DNA of 64,000 nt, taken from NCBI RefSeq assembly GCF_963675065.1, contig NZ_OY775906.1, positions 3,512,001 through 3,576,000 on the forward strand, in the 5' to 3' direction. The position numbers were made by a program, and so were the translations under genes. The notes under the pieces are model-generated. The model saw nothing but the letters and a program-made list of their open reading frames with translations. It did no database searches and was not told the DNA's origin. Source of the DNA: an uncultured Draconibacterium sp. (lineage in GTDB: Bacteria > Bacteroidota > Bacteroidia > Bacteroidales > Prolixibacteraceae). Every line of letters begins with the position of its first letter. Positions within the stretch are counted from its first letter, which is position 1. This document shows positions 35,125 to 44,453 of this stretch, piece by piece.

Positions 35125-36561
35125 TTATTGCCGCTTTCCTTTCATTATAAACTTATCGTATAAGAAAAGTGCCACTACAGCTGCCAGCCCAATAATAAGG
35201 ATGACCATCCATATTTGCGACGGATTATATTTATCCCACAACTGGTTCGTAAGTTCTGCAGGAGTCATTCCCATTTTTTGTGCTGCTGCATTAAAGTATT
35301 CATTCTGCGTAAGTCCGTCGGCCAACTTAATGCCTTTTTCAGCTACCTCCTGCCTTACAAAAACATTTTTATCAGACATTCCGCCATATACATTTCCGGA
35401 AATAATTCCGGCGAATACATTACCCAAAAACACAGGGATAAATGAATACCCCATATAAAGCGCCTTTTTGTCAGCCGGAGCAATACGTCCGATGTATTCG
35501 GTGATCTTTGGCGAACCAGCCATTTCGCCGATGGCAAAAATATAAATTGCAACCAGCGTGAAAAGGACATTCTGTGTTGCCAGCGTCAACGCCATTCCAA
35601 TGGCACACACCAGAAATCCCGTCATCATGGAGCGCAAAGGACGCCATTTCATTACAACAGCTGATACAATGATTTGGAATATGATAATAAACATCGCATC
35701 AAAATTGGTAATAAACTCCGCTTCCATCTGCCCGGTTTCGGCAATCCCGTAATTTTCGCTAAAGAACGGTAGGTACTGATGGAAGAAATTGTACACGGCA
35801 CTTGTGTCAACCCACTGGGCAATAAAAACCGGCAGTGTGAAGAAAAGTTGGTTGTACATTGTCCAGAAACCGGCCACAATAACCAGGAACAGTACAAACT
35901 TAAAATCCTTTATCACCAATGCAATATTGGTAAAAACCTTTCTGATCGATACCCAAATTGAATCAGTATTTATGATTCGGTCTGGTTCTTTATAAAACAA
36001 CAGTAGGATAAAATTTAAGGATACAATCCCGGCAGAGATATAAAATATCAATTCCGATTGTCCTTTGTAGATTAGCGTAACTAATGGCCCGAAAAAGGCG
36101 CCAATATTCACCATCATATAGAAAATACCAAAACCAATCGATGCTGTTTCATCAGTAGTTGTTTTGGCAATTGTTGCAGATATAATGGGTTTAAAAAGTG
36201 CTGCACCCAGGGCCAAATAAAGGTACATAATAAAAACACCAACAAAAGTATCAAAGTGTGGCAGTAATATAAATGCCGAGGTATAAACAACAAAAGCTAT
36301 AAACAATACCCGTTTATAGCCGTATTTATCGGCAATCGCACCCGTTATAACCGGCAAAAAATACAAGATACCCGTGCCAATACCCATTATTAAACCTTTT
36401 TGCTCCTGCGAGAATTCCAATCCTCCCATGTCTGCCGATCCGGTGAGATAATTGGCAAACAACATAAAAAAGCCGTACCATGCCCAACGTTCAAATAACT
36501 CAATAGTATTAGCTACCCAAAAACTGCGGTTGTATTTTTTTAATACCGAAACAAATGCCAT
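35125..36561 (-). CDS. POT-family (PTR2/MFS) transporter
   Basis: The 478-residue protein has about 12-14 membrane segments. It has the MFS loop signature ITGAIADKYGYKRVLF between helices 2 and 3. Early residues NTIELFERWAWYGFFMLFAN fit the proton-coupled oligopeptide family, whose N-terminal ExxER-type motif couples protons; here it reads ELFERW. A long loop of about 60 residues precedes the last helix. It may import peptides, though the family also carries other compounds. A deleted tandem copy lies directly downstream. Confidence 0.8.
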   Translation of the reverse strand: MAFVSVLKKYNRSFWVANTIELFERWAWYGFFMLFANYLTGSADMGGLEFSQEQKGLIMGIGTGILYFLPVITGAIADKYGYKRVLFIAFVVYTSAFILLPHFDTFVGVFIMYLYLALGAALFKPIISATIAKTTTDETASIGFGIFYMMVNIGAFFGPLVTLIYKGQSELIFYISAGIVSLNFILLLFYKEPDRIINTDSIWVSIRKVFTNIALVIKDFKFVLFLVIVAGFWTMYNQLFFTLPVFIAQWVDTSAVYNFFHQYLPFFSENYGIAETGQMEAEFITNFDAMFIIIFQIIVSAVVMKWRPLRSMMTGFLVCAIGMALTLATQNVLFTLVAIYIFAIGEMAGSPKITEYIGRIAPADKKALYMGYSFIPVFLGNVFAGIISGNVYGGMSDKNVFVRQEVAEKGIKLADGLTQNEYFNAAAQKMGMTPAELTNQLWDKYNPSQIWMVILIIGLAAVVALFLYDKFIMKGKRQ

Positions 36562-36705
36562 ATCGCCTTAATTTGATGAAGCACGTAAGGTAACATTTTT
36601 CGAAATATGTTCTGCTCCTCAACACCGCAGAGCTGACATATCGCATAAAAATTCGTAAAAAAGAAGAAGGAAGGAATCACTTTGCAGACGCAGTTCACAG
36701 CACTA

Positions 36706-36734
36706 CAATTTCACAATAGAACAGTTTATCAATT
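36706..36734 (+). repeat. Dispersed intergenic repeat copy 2
   Basis: Matches 25 of 29 positions with 12070-12098 (shared core AACAGTTTA and flanking CAATT). It lies in the gap between the transporter and the receiver gene. Confidence 0.45.
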
Positions 36735-36806
36735 AATGAAACGACAACAACGCTGGATTGAGAACTGTTTTTCTGCTATTTAATAATCGCTCAATGCCTC
36801 CGTGTA

Positions 36807-37301
36807 TCACAATCCCACGTCAAAAAAGACCGATATAAATGTGATTATCATTATAATAAGGAACAATACAATAAAGAAAACAAGTACTCCCAGTTTGAAG
36901 CTATATTTCTTTTTCTCGTGTTTTGTCGAATCTTTTAGCCGTTCAATGGATTCAACCAGTTTTTTCGGTGCCTGATCGTTTTTAATGATGTAGTCGGCCG
37001 CACCCAACTTCATAATTTTTACGGCAGTATCCACTTTACTTTGCGCACTCAGAAAGATAAAATCGATTTGGCTGTGTTCGCGCACCACCTGAAGCATAAA
37101 TTCCAAACCACTTGTTCCTTCCGATGCATAATCTAAAATTATAATATCAGGTTTTAGATCGATATGTTTGAGACATTCTTCTCCGTTTTTAAAAACTTTC
37201 AGATTCGAAAACTTTTTCGATTGCAAATAACCAACAATAAGATCTTTGTAAACTGTACTGTCTTCGATCAGAAAAATTAATGGATTTTTTGTCTCATGCA
37301 T
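36807..37301 (-). CDS. Receiver-domain protein with a C-terminal membrane anchor
   Basis: The 164-residue protein is a response-regulator receiver domain (about 8-122) joined by a lysine-rich linker (KHEKKK) to a single hydrophobic helix at about 136-160. The acidic pocket is E13 and D14, the phospho-acceptor is D57 in IIILDY, and S85 and K107 complete the set, so it should be phosphorylatable. There is no DNA-binding or enzymatic output domain. The helix would hold the receiver on the cytoplasmic face of the inner membrane. No kinase is adjacent; the nearest is at 40335. Confidence 0.85.
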   Translation of the reverse strand: MHETKNPLIFLIEDSTVYKDLIVGYLQSKKFSNLKVFKNGEECLKHIDLKPDIIILDYASEGTSGLEFMLQVVREHSQIDFIFLSAQSKVDTAVKIMKLGAADYIIKNDQAPKKLVESIERLKDSTKHEKKKYSFKLGVLVFFIVLFLIIMIITFISVFFDVGL

Positions 37302-37391
37302 GATTTTAGAAATAGTGTTAGTGCTGCTCTAAAATTAACATTATTTTTTTAGAAAACAACAAAGCCAAAATGCGCAAAAAACCCGTTATCA

Positions 37392-37423
37392 TTCGCAACT
37401 GACAGCAGAAAAAGGTACTTTTG
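37392..37423 (+). promoter_or_regulatory. Promoter for coaX
   Basis: TTCG (37392-37395, one mismatch to TTTG) and TACTTTTG (37416-37423) are spaced by 20 bases. The coaX ATG is 20 bases downstream, which gives a short leader of about 14 bases. Confidence 0.55.
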
Positions 37424-37442
37424 AAAATTTAATACATGAAAT

Positions 37443-38207
37443 ATGTTACTTGCAATCGATATAGGAAATACAAATATTGTTTTTGGAATTTATAAAGATG
37501 AAGAATGGGTGAACCATTGGCGCATTCAAACTGATCAATTGAAAACAGCCGACGAATATGAGGTTATTTTCCGGTCTCTGTTAACCGCAGGAAAAATCTG
37601 CCGCACCGAAATATCGCGGATTATTTTAAGCAGTGTAGTGCCTTCGCTTGTTCATCCTTTTCGCGAAATGTTATCGGGTTTATTCGACAATGCGGTTATC
37701 AACCACCTTAATCCCGAGATTTACGATCGCTTACCCATAAAAGTTCTCAATCCATACGAAATTGGGGCCGACCTGGTTGCCAATGCCACTGCTGCCTACC
37801 AAAAATATGGCAACAACACTATGGTTATTGATTTTGGCACTGCTTTAACGTTCACAACCATTGGTAAAGATTCGGAAATTTTAGGCGTTGCCATTGCGCC
37901 CGGTTTACGCACAGCAGTTGGTGCTCTTGCCGGAAAAACTGCACAATTACCGCAAATTCATATTGCGCCTCCGCCATCGGTTTTGGGCGAAAACACCATT
38001 CATGCCATTCAGTCGGGAATTATTTTTGGCTACACCGGATTGGTTGATTCGATGATAGAACGTACCGAAAAGGAAGTAGGCGAATCGCTCAACGTTGTAG
38101 CTACCGGAGGGCTAAGTGCAGTAATCGCTCCGTTAACAAAAAATATTAAAGCCTGCGAGCCCATGCTCACGCTCGAAGGGCTGGTTCAAATCAATTCATT
38201 TATATAA
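37443..38207 (+). CDS. coaX: Type III pantothenate kinase
   Basis: The 254-residue protein phosphorylates pantothenate in the first step of coenzyme A synthesis. It has the ASKHA-fold phosphate motif AIDIGNTNIVFGIY (from residue 4), the second motif GADLVANATAAYQKYG and the catalytic-core VIDFGTALTFTTI. ATGGLSAVIAPL lies near the end. The type III enzyme is the usual form in Bacteroidota and is insensitive to CoA feedback. It is followed after about 100 bases by dxs on the same strand. Confidence 0.93.
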   Translation: MLLAIDIGNTNIVFGIYKDEEWVNHWRIQTDQLKTADEYEVIFRSLLTAGKICRTEISRIILSSVVPSLVHPFREMLSGLFDNAVINHLNPEIYDRLPIKVLNPYEIGADLVANATAAYQKYGNNTMVIDFGTALTFTTIGKDSEILGVAIAPGLRTAVGALAGKTAQLPQIHIAPPPSVLGENTIHAIQSGIIFGYTGLVDSMIERTEKEVGESLNVVATGGLSAVIAPLTKNIKACEPMLTLEGLVQINSFI

Positions 38208-38306
38208 CATCTGTGATCTCCTACTTTATTACAAGTAATTTTATTTCTTTTGCAGTGAACAAACTGTAGCAGAACAGTTGTTATTGTTTCAGTAATTTTT
38301 GGAAAA

Positions 38307-40225
38307 ATGGAAGACGCGAAGGGGAAGCTGCTTGAATCAATAAACAATCCCGACGATCTAAAAAAAATACCGGTTGACCAGCTCGAAGACGTTTGTCAGG
38401 AGCTGCGCGATTATATTATCGATGTGGTTTCAACCAATCCGGGGCACTTCGGAGCCAGTCTGGGAGTGGTAGAGCTGACTGTTGCCCTGCATTACGTATA
38501 CAATACACCTTACGATCAGTTGGTGTGGGATGTTGGTCACCAGGCTTATGGACACAAAATACTTACCGGACGAAGAGATCAATTCGATACCAACCGAAAA
38601 TATAAAGGACTCAGCGGATTCCCAAAACGTACCGAAAGCGAATACGATGCATTTGGTGTTGGGCACTCATCAACATCTATTTCTGCCGCATTAGGAATGG
38701 CCATTGCCTCAAGAATAAAGGAGAAGAAGAGCGCAAAGTGGTTGCTGTTATTGGCGACGGTGCCATGACCGGCGGAATGGCTTTTGAAGCACTAAATAAC
38801 GCCGGTGGCGAAAATGCCGATATTCTGGTAATTCTGAACGACAATAATATGGCCATCGACCCTAGTGTTGGTGGACTGAATAAATACCTGCTCAACATTT
38901 CAAAGTCCGATACCTATAACCGAATGAAACACGATGTTTGGGAAGGACTGGGAAAACTGGATGGTTTTGGAAAGAAAACACGCCGGTTTATCCAGAAAAA
39001 CCAACACGCACTGAAAAACATGATCCTGAAAGAGAATAATCTTTTTGAGGCATTCAATTTCAGGTATTTTGGCCCGATTGACGGACACGATGTGCAGTAT
39101 TTAACCAACGCTCTAAACGACCTGAAAGATATTCCGGGGCCAAAACTGTTACATGTAATCACCCAAAAAGGTAAAGGTTTTAAACAGGCCGAGCTTCATC
39201 AAACCAAATGGCATGCACCAGGTATTTTCGATAAAGAAACCGGCGAAATTTACAAGTGCGATTGTAATGTTGATCAAGCACCAAAATTCCAAAATGTATT
39301 TGGAGATACTTTGATTGAGCTGGCAGAAAAAAACGAGAAGATTGTTGGCATAACACCTGCAATGCCAACAGGTTGTTCTATGAATAAAATGATAGAACAA
39401 ATGCCGGGTCGTGCTTTCGATGTGGGAATTGCAGAACAGCATGCCGTTACTTTTTCGGCCGGTCTTGCCACGCAAGGTATGGTTCCGTTTTGTAATATCT
39501 ACTCTACATTTATGCAGCGTGCCTATGATCAGGTGATACATGATGTGGCGATCCAGAACCTACCCGTAATTTTCTGTCTCGACCGCGGAGGACTGGTAGG
39601 TGAAGACGGCCCAACGCATCATGGTGTTTTTGATATTGCCTACATGCGGTCTGTTCCGAATATGATTGTATCGGCTCCAATGGACGAAATTGAGTTGCGC
39701 AACCTCATGTACACGGCGCAGTTGGAAGAAATTAAACAGCCCTTTTCAATCCGGTACCCGCGCGGTTGCGGAATAATTGCCGACTGGCAAAAGGAATTTG
39801 AGAAAATTGAAATTGGTAAAGGCCGAAAATTAAACGATGGCAGTGATATTGCTTTGTTGTCGATAGGCAAAACCGGAATCTTTGCTCAGCGTGCAGTAAA
39901 AATACTGGCCAAAAACGATATTTCAGCAGCGCACTACGATATGCGTTTCGTTAAACCGCTCGATACTGAGTTGCTAACTGAAGTAATGAAAAACTTCGAC
40001 CAAATTGTAACCATCGAAGACGGCAGTGTTCAGGGCGGATTTGGAAGTGCAATTCTTGAATTTATGGCCGAAAACGGTTTCACCAATAAAATAAAAATAC
40101 TGGGAATTCCTGATAAGTTTATCGAACACGGAACTCCCGAGGAACTTTACCACGAGTGTGGCATCGATACACAAGGTATTGTTATTACCGTAAAGCAATT
40201 AGTTGGCAAAACAAAAATCGTTTAA
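38307..40225 (+). CDS. dxs: 1-deoxy-D-xylulose-5-phosphate synthase, interrupted by a -1 frameshift
   Basis: The gene makes DXP from pyruvate and glyceraldehyde 3-phosphate, the first step of the MEP isoprenoid pathway. Frame 1 (38307 to about 38718) covers the N-terminal thiamine-binding part (WDVGHQAYGHKILTGRR, GVGHSSTS). The rest, with VIGDGAMTGGMAFEA, NDNNMAIDPS and GGLVGEDGPTHHG, is in another frame to 40225. The join is at about 38716-38720, where AGAATAAAGGAGAAG lacks one base; adding one restores RIKGEEERKVVAVIGDG. The joined protein is about 639 residues, normal for the family. As given, frame 1 stops at 38766-38768. A sequencing error is the simplest explanation. Confidence 0.9.
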
Positions 40226-40334
40226 ACAGTAAATACCCGATCACTCTATTATTCCTTCATTCCGGCATTCCGTTATCGGTATAATATTTTTATCTTTAAG
40301 TCGTTCTGAAGAGTGTACTTAAAAACCATTTGCA

Positions 40335-41516
40335 TTGGACATTTATCTAAAAAGACGAAGGGGAAAAATTTTACTGCTCATCTTTGCTGTACTTATCGGA
40401 GTAGCATCAATTCTATACACCAACTGGCTGACCAAAAAAATGGCCAATGAAGAACGCAACAAGGTTGAAATCTGGGCCGATGCGATAAAGGGAATTAATA
40501 ATGCTACCATCGAAATTACCACTCCTGAAATGGCCCAGCTCCAAACTCGTTATCTCCAGTTTCTGGGTATGGTTAGCGAGAAAAACACAACGATTCCCAT
40601 CCTGATATTAAACCCTGACAGAACTTTTAATACCGACCGTAACATTCCGTACCGCGAAGACCGAAAAGAAGAAGTACTGCAGCGCGAACTAAAAAAAATG
40701 CAGGATTATGCAGCGCCAATCCCAATCGATTTAGGCGATGGTTATAAACTGATGTTGTACTACCGCGAATCAACAATTCTGCGAAACCTACAGTTATACC
40801 CGGTTATACAACTAGCGGTTATTATGATATTTATTCTGGTTGCCTATTTTGCATTTGTGGCTACCAACCGCGCCGAACAAAACCAGGTATGGGTGGGCAT
40901 GTCGAAAGAAACAGCGCATCAGCTGGGCACTCCCATATCATCGTTAATGGCCTGGATTGAACTGCTAAAATTGAAAGATGTTGACCCCAATCTGATTAAA
41001 GAGCTTGAGCAAGATACGTCGCGACTGGAACGTATTACCGAACGTTTTTCTAAAATCGGATCAAAACCGGAGCTGCTGCGTGTTAACCTCATCGAAGTAT
41101 TAAATTCGGCCGTTACATACCTGAAACGACGTTCGTCGGATAAGGTAAAGTTTGAGTTGAATTACGACACCAACGCCTACATTGAAACACCATTAAATGC
41201 TGCTCTGTTCTCGTGGGTAATTGAGAATTTATGCAAAAATGCCATCGATGCAATGAGTAATCACGGCACCATCTCCATTCAGGTAAAAGAAAAAGAAAAA
41301 CAGGTAAATATTGACCTTACCGATACCGGTTGCGGTATTTCTAAAAATCATCAGAAATCAATATTTCACCCCGGATTTTCAACCAAAAAACGAGGCTGGG
41401 GATTAGGCCTTTCTTTGGCTAAACGTATTGTTGAGATCTACCACAAGGGCAAAATATTTATCAAATCGTCGGAAATGGGAAAGGGAACCACATTCCGAAT
41501 TATTCTTTACAAATGA
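40335..41516 (+). CDS. Orphan membrane sensor histidine kinase
   Basis: The 393-residue protein starts at TTG; an in-frame TAA at 40320-40322 and no nearby ATG make this the only sensible start. It has a first membrane helix (about 11-28), a periplasmic domain of about 120 residues and a second helix (about 155-176), with no HAMP domain. The phosphorylated histidine is H195 in SKETAHQLGTPISSLMAW. The ATPase core has ENLCKNAIDAM, DTGCGI, FHPGFSTKK and GWGLGLSLAKRIV. No response regulator is adjacent; the receiver protein at 36807-37301 is 3 kb away. Confidence 0.88.
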   Translation: MDIYLKRRRGKILLLIFAVLIGVASILYTNWLTKKMANEERNKVEIWADAIKGINNATIEITTPEMAQLQTRYLQFLGMVSEKNTTIPILILNPDRTFNTDRNIPYREDRKEEVLQRELKKMQDYAAPIPIDLGDGYKLMLYYRESTILRNLQLYPVIQLAVIMIFILVAYFAFVATNRAEQNQVWVGMSKETAHQLGTPISSLMAWIELLKLKDVDPNLIKELEQDTSRLERITERFSKIGSKPELLRVNLIEVLNSAVTYLKRRSSDKVKFELNYDTNAYIETPLNAALFSWVIENLCKNAIDAMSNHGTISIQVKEKEKQVNIDLTDTGCGISKNHQKSIFHPGFSTKKRGWGLGLSLAKRIVEIYHKGKIFIKSSEMGKGTTFRIILYK

Positions 41517-41655
41517 AACAAAACCAAAAGTTCAATCCCACTGTTTTCAATCAACGAACTTAGCCCTTATGCAAATGACTCAGGTTTAACTGTTTTGATT
41601 TGGAAAGAATTTTGAAATATTTCAATGATTTCTTTAACTGTTAATAAAAAATTTA

Positions 41656-41663
41656 TACTTTTG
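41656..41663 (+). promoter_or_regulatory. -7 promoter element for DUF177-rpmF
   Basis: TACTTTTG matches TAnnTTTG and lies 19 bases before the GTG start at 41683. The leader would be about 12-14 bases and has no Shine-Dalgarno site. Confidence 0.55.
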
Positions 41664-41682
41664 CATCCACTTTTTTGGAATC

Positions 41683-42225
41683 GTGAGCTGGGAAAGCAAA
41701 TATAATATTGAGTTTAAAGGCCTTAAAGAAGGCCTGCACGATTACCAATTTGAGGTAAACGATAGGTTCTTTGAGCATTTTGAAGAAAGTCTGGTTGACA
41801 ACGGAGAGGTTAGGGTAAAAGTTGAACTTGAAAAACGAAGTGCATTTCTGAAATTAAGTTTTGTACTCGAAGGATGGTTAGAACTTGTATGCGACCGCTG
41901 CCTCGACAATTATCAGCAAGACGTGTCTTTAGAAACCGAATTATTTGTAAAATTTGGCGAAGAAGATGAGTTTGAAGAAGGCGACAATGTGATTTGGGTT
42001 TTACCCGAAGAACACGCCATCAACCTGACTCAAATCATTTACGAATACGTTACACTGAGTATTCCGTTGCGGCATGTTCATCCGGATGAAAGCGGAAACA
42101 ACAGCTGTAACCAGGAAATGATTGATAGATTGAACAATATAACGCAGTTTGAAGCAGAGGAAAATGAAGAAGAAGAAATTGACCCACGCTGGGCTGCATT
42201 AAAAAATTTAAAGAATAATAATTAA
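41683..42225 (+). CDS. DUF177 (YceD-type) protein
   Basis: The 180-residue protein begins at GTG. The family pattern is visible as YNIEFKGLKEGLHDYQFEVN at the start and LVCDRCLDNYQQDVSLETE in the middle, with a CxxC pair. The C-terminus is acidic and ends in DPRWAALKNLKN, the usual tail. YceD proteins sit directly before rpmF in many bacteria and are needed for normal 23S rRNA handling in some of them. rpmF follows after 12 bases, as expected. Confidence 0.85.
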   Translation: MSWESKYNIEFKGLKEGLHDYQFEVNDRFFEHFEESLVDNGEVRVKVELEKRSAFLKLSFVLEGWLELVCDRCLDNYQQDVSLETELFVKFGEEDEFEEGDNVIWVLPEEHAINLTQIIYEYVTLSIPLRHVHPDESGNNSCNQEMIDRLNNITQFEAEENEEEEIDPRWAALKNLKNNN

Positions 42226-42237
42226 AAATACATAACA

Positions 42238-42423
42238 ATGGCACATCCAAAGCATAAAATTTCGAAATCGAGAAGGGATAAAAGACGTACGCATTACAAA
42301 GCAGTTGCCCCTACTCTGGCTACTTGCTCAAACTGTGGAACAACTGTAAAATACCATACAGTATGTCCTGAATGCGGTTACTACAGAGGAAAACAAGTAA
42401 TTGAAAAAGAAATTGCATTATAG
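42238..42423 (+). CDS. rpmF: 50S ribosomal protein L32
   Basis: The 61-residue protein starts MAHPKHKISKSRRDKRRTHY, the conserved L32 N-terminus with its basic run. A zinc ribbon is present, with C30, C33, C43 and C46 in TCSNCG and VCPECG, so it is the zinc-binding (C+) form. It follows the DUF177 gene by 12 bases and is closed by a strong terminator. plsX, often the next gene, is absent; fabH comes next. Confidence 0.96.
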   Translation: MAHPKHKISKSRRDKRRTHYKAVAPTLATCSNCGTTVKYHTVCPECGYYRGKQVIEKEIAL

Positions 42424-42459
42424 TTAAATAAACATCCGGATGCTCCGGATTTAACTAAC

Positions 42460-42498
42460 AAAAATCCATCTTTGGTAAGTTCCAAAGATGGATTTTTT
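42460..42498 (+). terminator. Intrinsic terminator after rpmF
   Basis: AAAATCCATCTTTGG (42461-42475) pairs with CCAAAGATGGATTTT (42482-42496) around TAAGTT, and a T run follows. A second small hairpin (ATCCGG/CCGGAT) lies at 42434-42450. Confidence 0.9.
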
Positions 42499-42700
42499 GT
42501 GAACACCCTCTCTCATTTCCTATTTTCTGATTTTTCGAACGATGTTATAAATTGTTCTGCCATTAAGAACATTTTTTCACCTTCCCACACCATATCTATT
42601 GGCATTTCTTTGCTGTCTCCTCTAAATCGCTCTACATTTAACCCCGGTAAAAAAAGACCAGAACTTTTATTTTCAGTAAACAAAAATTAGTATTTGAATA

Positions 42701-43699
42701 ATGGCTAACATCAGGGCAGCAATTACAGGAGTTGGAGCCTACCTCCCGGAATACCGGTTAACAAACCAGGAAATCAGCAAAATGGTTGACACGACGGACG
42801 AGTGGATCATGCAGCGAATCGGAATCAAGGAGCGAAGGATTCTAAAGGAAGAAGGAAAAGCAACCAGTGACATGGGAGCAAGGGCAGTGGAGAATTTGCT
42901 GAAAAAAACCGGCACATCGCCCGGAGAAGTTGATATGTTGATTTGTGCTACCATTACACCCGACATGAATCTTCCGGCCACAGCCAATATTATTGCACAC
43001 AAAACAAATATTCATAATGCCTGGAGTTTCGATTTGAATGCTGCTTGCTCAGGATTTATTTTTTCACTCGCAACAGCAACGCAGTTTATCGAATCAGGGC
43101 GCTACAAAAAAGTAGTGATAGTTGCGGCTGAAAAAATGTCGGCCATTATTAATTATGAGGATCGTACCACGTGCCCGCTTTTTGGCGATGGTGCGGCAGC
43201 CGTTTTGATTGAGCCAACCACCGAGGATGTTGGTGTTATCGATTATATAAACCGCGTTGATGGTTTGGGACGCCACCACTTGCACATTAAAGCCGGCGGA
43301 TCGTTAAAACCGGCGTCAGAAGAAACAGTAAAGAACAAAGAGCACTACTTATACCAGGAAGGACAAGCAGTTTTTAAAGCAGCCGTTTCGAGCATGGCAG
43401 ATGTAGCTGTCGAAATCATGAAAAAGCACGACATAAGTTCTGAAGATGTTGCCTGGCTGGTTCCACACCAGGCCAATATGCGCATTATTGAAGCAACAGC
43501 CCGCAGAATGGGTATCAGCAAAAAGCAGGTGATGATCAACATTCAGAAATATGGAAACACTACAGCTGCTACAATTCCGCTTTGTTTGTGGGATTATGAA
43601 AAGCAACTGAAAAAAGGCGACAACATTATTCTTGCAGCTTTTGGTGCCGGATTTACCTGGGGAAGCACTTATTTAAAATGGGCTTACGATTCAGAATAA
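42701..43699 (+). CDS. fabH: Beta-ketoacyl-ACP synthase III
   Basis: The 332-residue protein starts fatty acid synthesis by condensing acetyl-CoA with malonyl-ACP. The thiolase-fold triad is C116 in NAACSGFIFSL, H256 in VPHQANMR and N286 in KYGNTTAATI. The N-terminal TDEWIMQRIGIKERR is conserved in KAS III. Length is standard. The rpmF terminator upstream and the 126-base gap downstream suggest its own transcript; I see no clear promoter. Confidence 0.95.
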   Translation: MANIRAAITGVGAYLPEYRLTNQEISKMVDTTDEWIMQRIGIKERRILKEEGKATSDMGARAVENLLKKTGTSPGEVDMLICATITPDMNLPATANIIAHKTNIHNAWSFDLNAACSGFIFSLATATQFIESGRYKKVVIVAAEKMSAIINYEDRTTCPLFGDGAAAVLIEPTTEDVGVIDYINRVDGLGRHHLHIKAGGSLKPASEETVKNKEHYLYQEGQAVFKAAVSSMADVAVEIMKKHDISSEDVAWLVPHQANMRIIEATARRMGISKKQVMINIQKYGNTTAATIPLCLWDYEKQLKKGDNIILAAFGAGFTWGSTYLKWAYDSE

Positions 43700-43825
43700 G
43701 AGCGTACAATAGTTGTAGATTTTTGCCGTTCTGTTTTTGTGATTCTAAATCATTTTTTGCTGAAGATTCATTTTATTGTATCTTCATGCACCCAATTATT
43801 AAGGACAGTTAAGAAGTTATAAACC

Positions 43826-44239
43826 ATGGCAAAACAAAACGCAAGAACGTTTGGCGAAACCCCCGATCAGGCGATTAATATTTTAGGTGAAGGAACACTC
43901 ATTAAAGGCGACATTTCGGCAAGTAGCGACATCCGCATTGATGGGCAACTGGTTGGAAACCTGGAAGCAAAAGGCAGAGTTGTTATCGGCCCAAAAGGTA
44001 AAATCGATGGCACAGTAAAATGCAATAACGTTGAGATTGCCGGTTTTATAAAAGGTAAAGTCTATGTTGATGAGCTTTTGAACATGAAAGCCTCGGCAAA
44101 AATTGAAGGCGATATTGTTGCAGGAAAACTAGCCGTTGAACCCGGTGCAACTTTTACCGGTACCTGCGCCATGGGCGGAGCCAGTGCTCCTGCAAAAGAT
44201 GATGCAAAGGAAAAAACCGCATACAACCAAAAAAGCTAA
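43826..44239 (+). CDS. Bactofilin
   Basis: The 137-residue protein is a bactofilin (polymer-forming cytoskeletal protein). It has the short N-terminal tail, then a beta-helix with repeats at about 20-110: LIKGDISASSDIRIDGQLVG, GRVVIGPKGKIDGTVKC and SAKIEGDIVAGKLAVEPGA. The tail is lysine-rich. Bactofilins form membrane-associated filaments used in cell shape or envelope assembly. Its last 41 bases overlap the start of the atpZ-like gene, so translation of the two is linked. The placement before the ATP synthase genes is common in Bacteroidota. Confidence 0.9.
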   Translation: MAKQNARTFGETPDQAINILGEGTLIKGDISASSDIRIDGQLVGNLEAKGRVVIGPKGKIDGTVKCNNVEIAGFIKGKVYVDELLNMKASAKIEGDIVAGKLAVEPGATFTGTCAMGGASAPAKDDAKEKTAYNQKS

Positions 44240-44453
44240 TTCGTTTATTCACTACTCCAGCCTGGGTTTCGAGATGATGGCCATTATCGGAGGTTTTACT
44301 CTTCTGGGCTACAAAATCGACCAATGGATGAACAACGAGTTTAAAGGTTTTACGCTTGCGCTGGTTATTTTTGGTGTAATTGCATCAATCATTTATGGTG
44401 TAAAAAGCCTGCTGAAACCGGATAATAAATCGAAAAAACGAAAAAATAAATGA
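44199..44453 (+). CDS. AtpZ/AtpI-type F0 accessory protein
   Basis: The protein is 84 residues from the ATG at 44199 (a second ATG follows directly at 44202). The upstream extension to 44136 lies wholly within bactofilin and has no family features. It has two membrane helices, with SSLGFEMMAIIGGFTLLGYK, then DQWMNNEFKGFTLAL and a lysine-rich end. AtpZ partners AtpI in ion uptake or c-ring assembly in other species. It overlaps the next gene by four bases (ATGA). Confidence 0.75.
   Translation: MMQRKKPHTTKKANSFIHYSSLGFEMMAIIGGFTLLGYKIDQWMNNEFKGFTLALVIFGVIASIIYGVKSLLKPDNKSKKRKNK

Noticed and set aside
38307..38768. N-terminal part of dxs as a separate functional gene
   Set aside because: It ends in a few out-of-frame residues and holds only part of the thiamine-binding domain.
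42472..42690. 72-residue reading frame between rpmF and fabH
   Set aside because: It begins inside the rpmF terminator and has no family features or ribosome site.
44136..44198. Longer N-terminus for the atpZ-like protein
   Set aside because: It lies wholly in bactofilin and has no membrane or family character.
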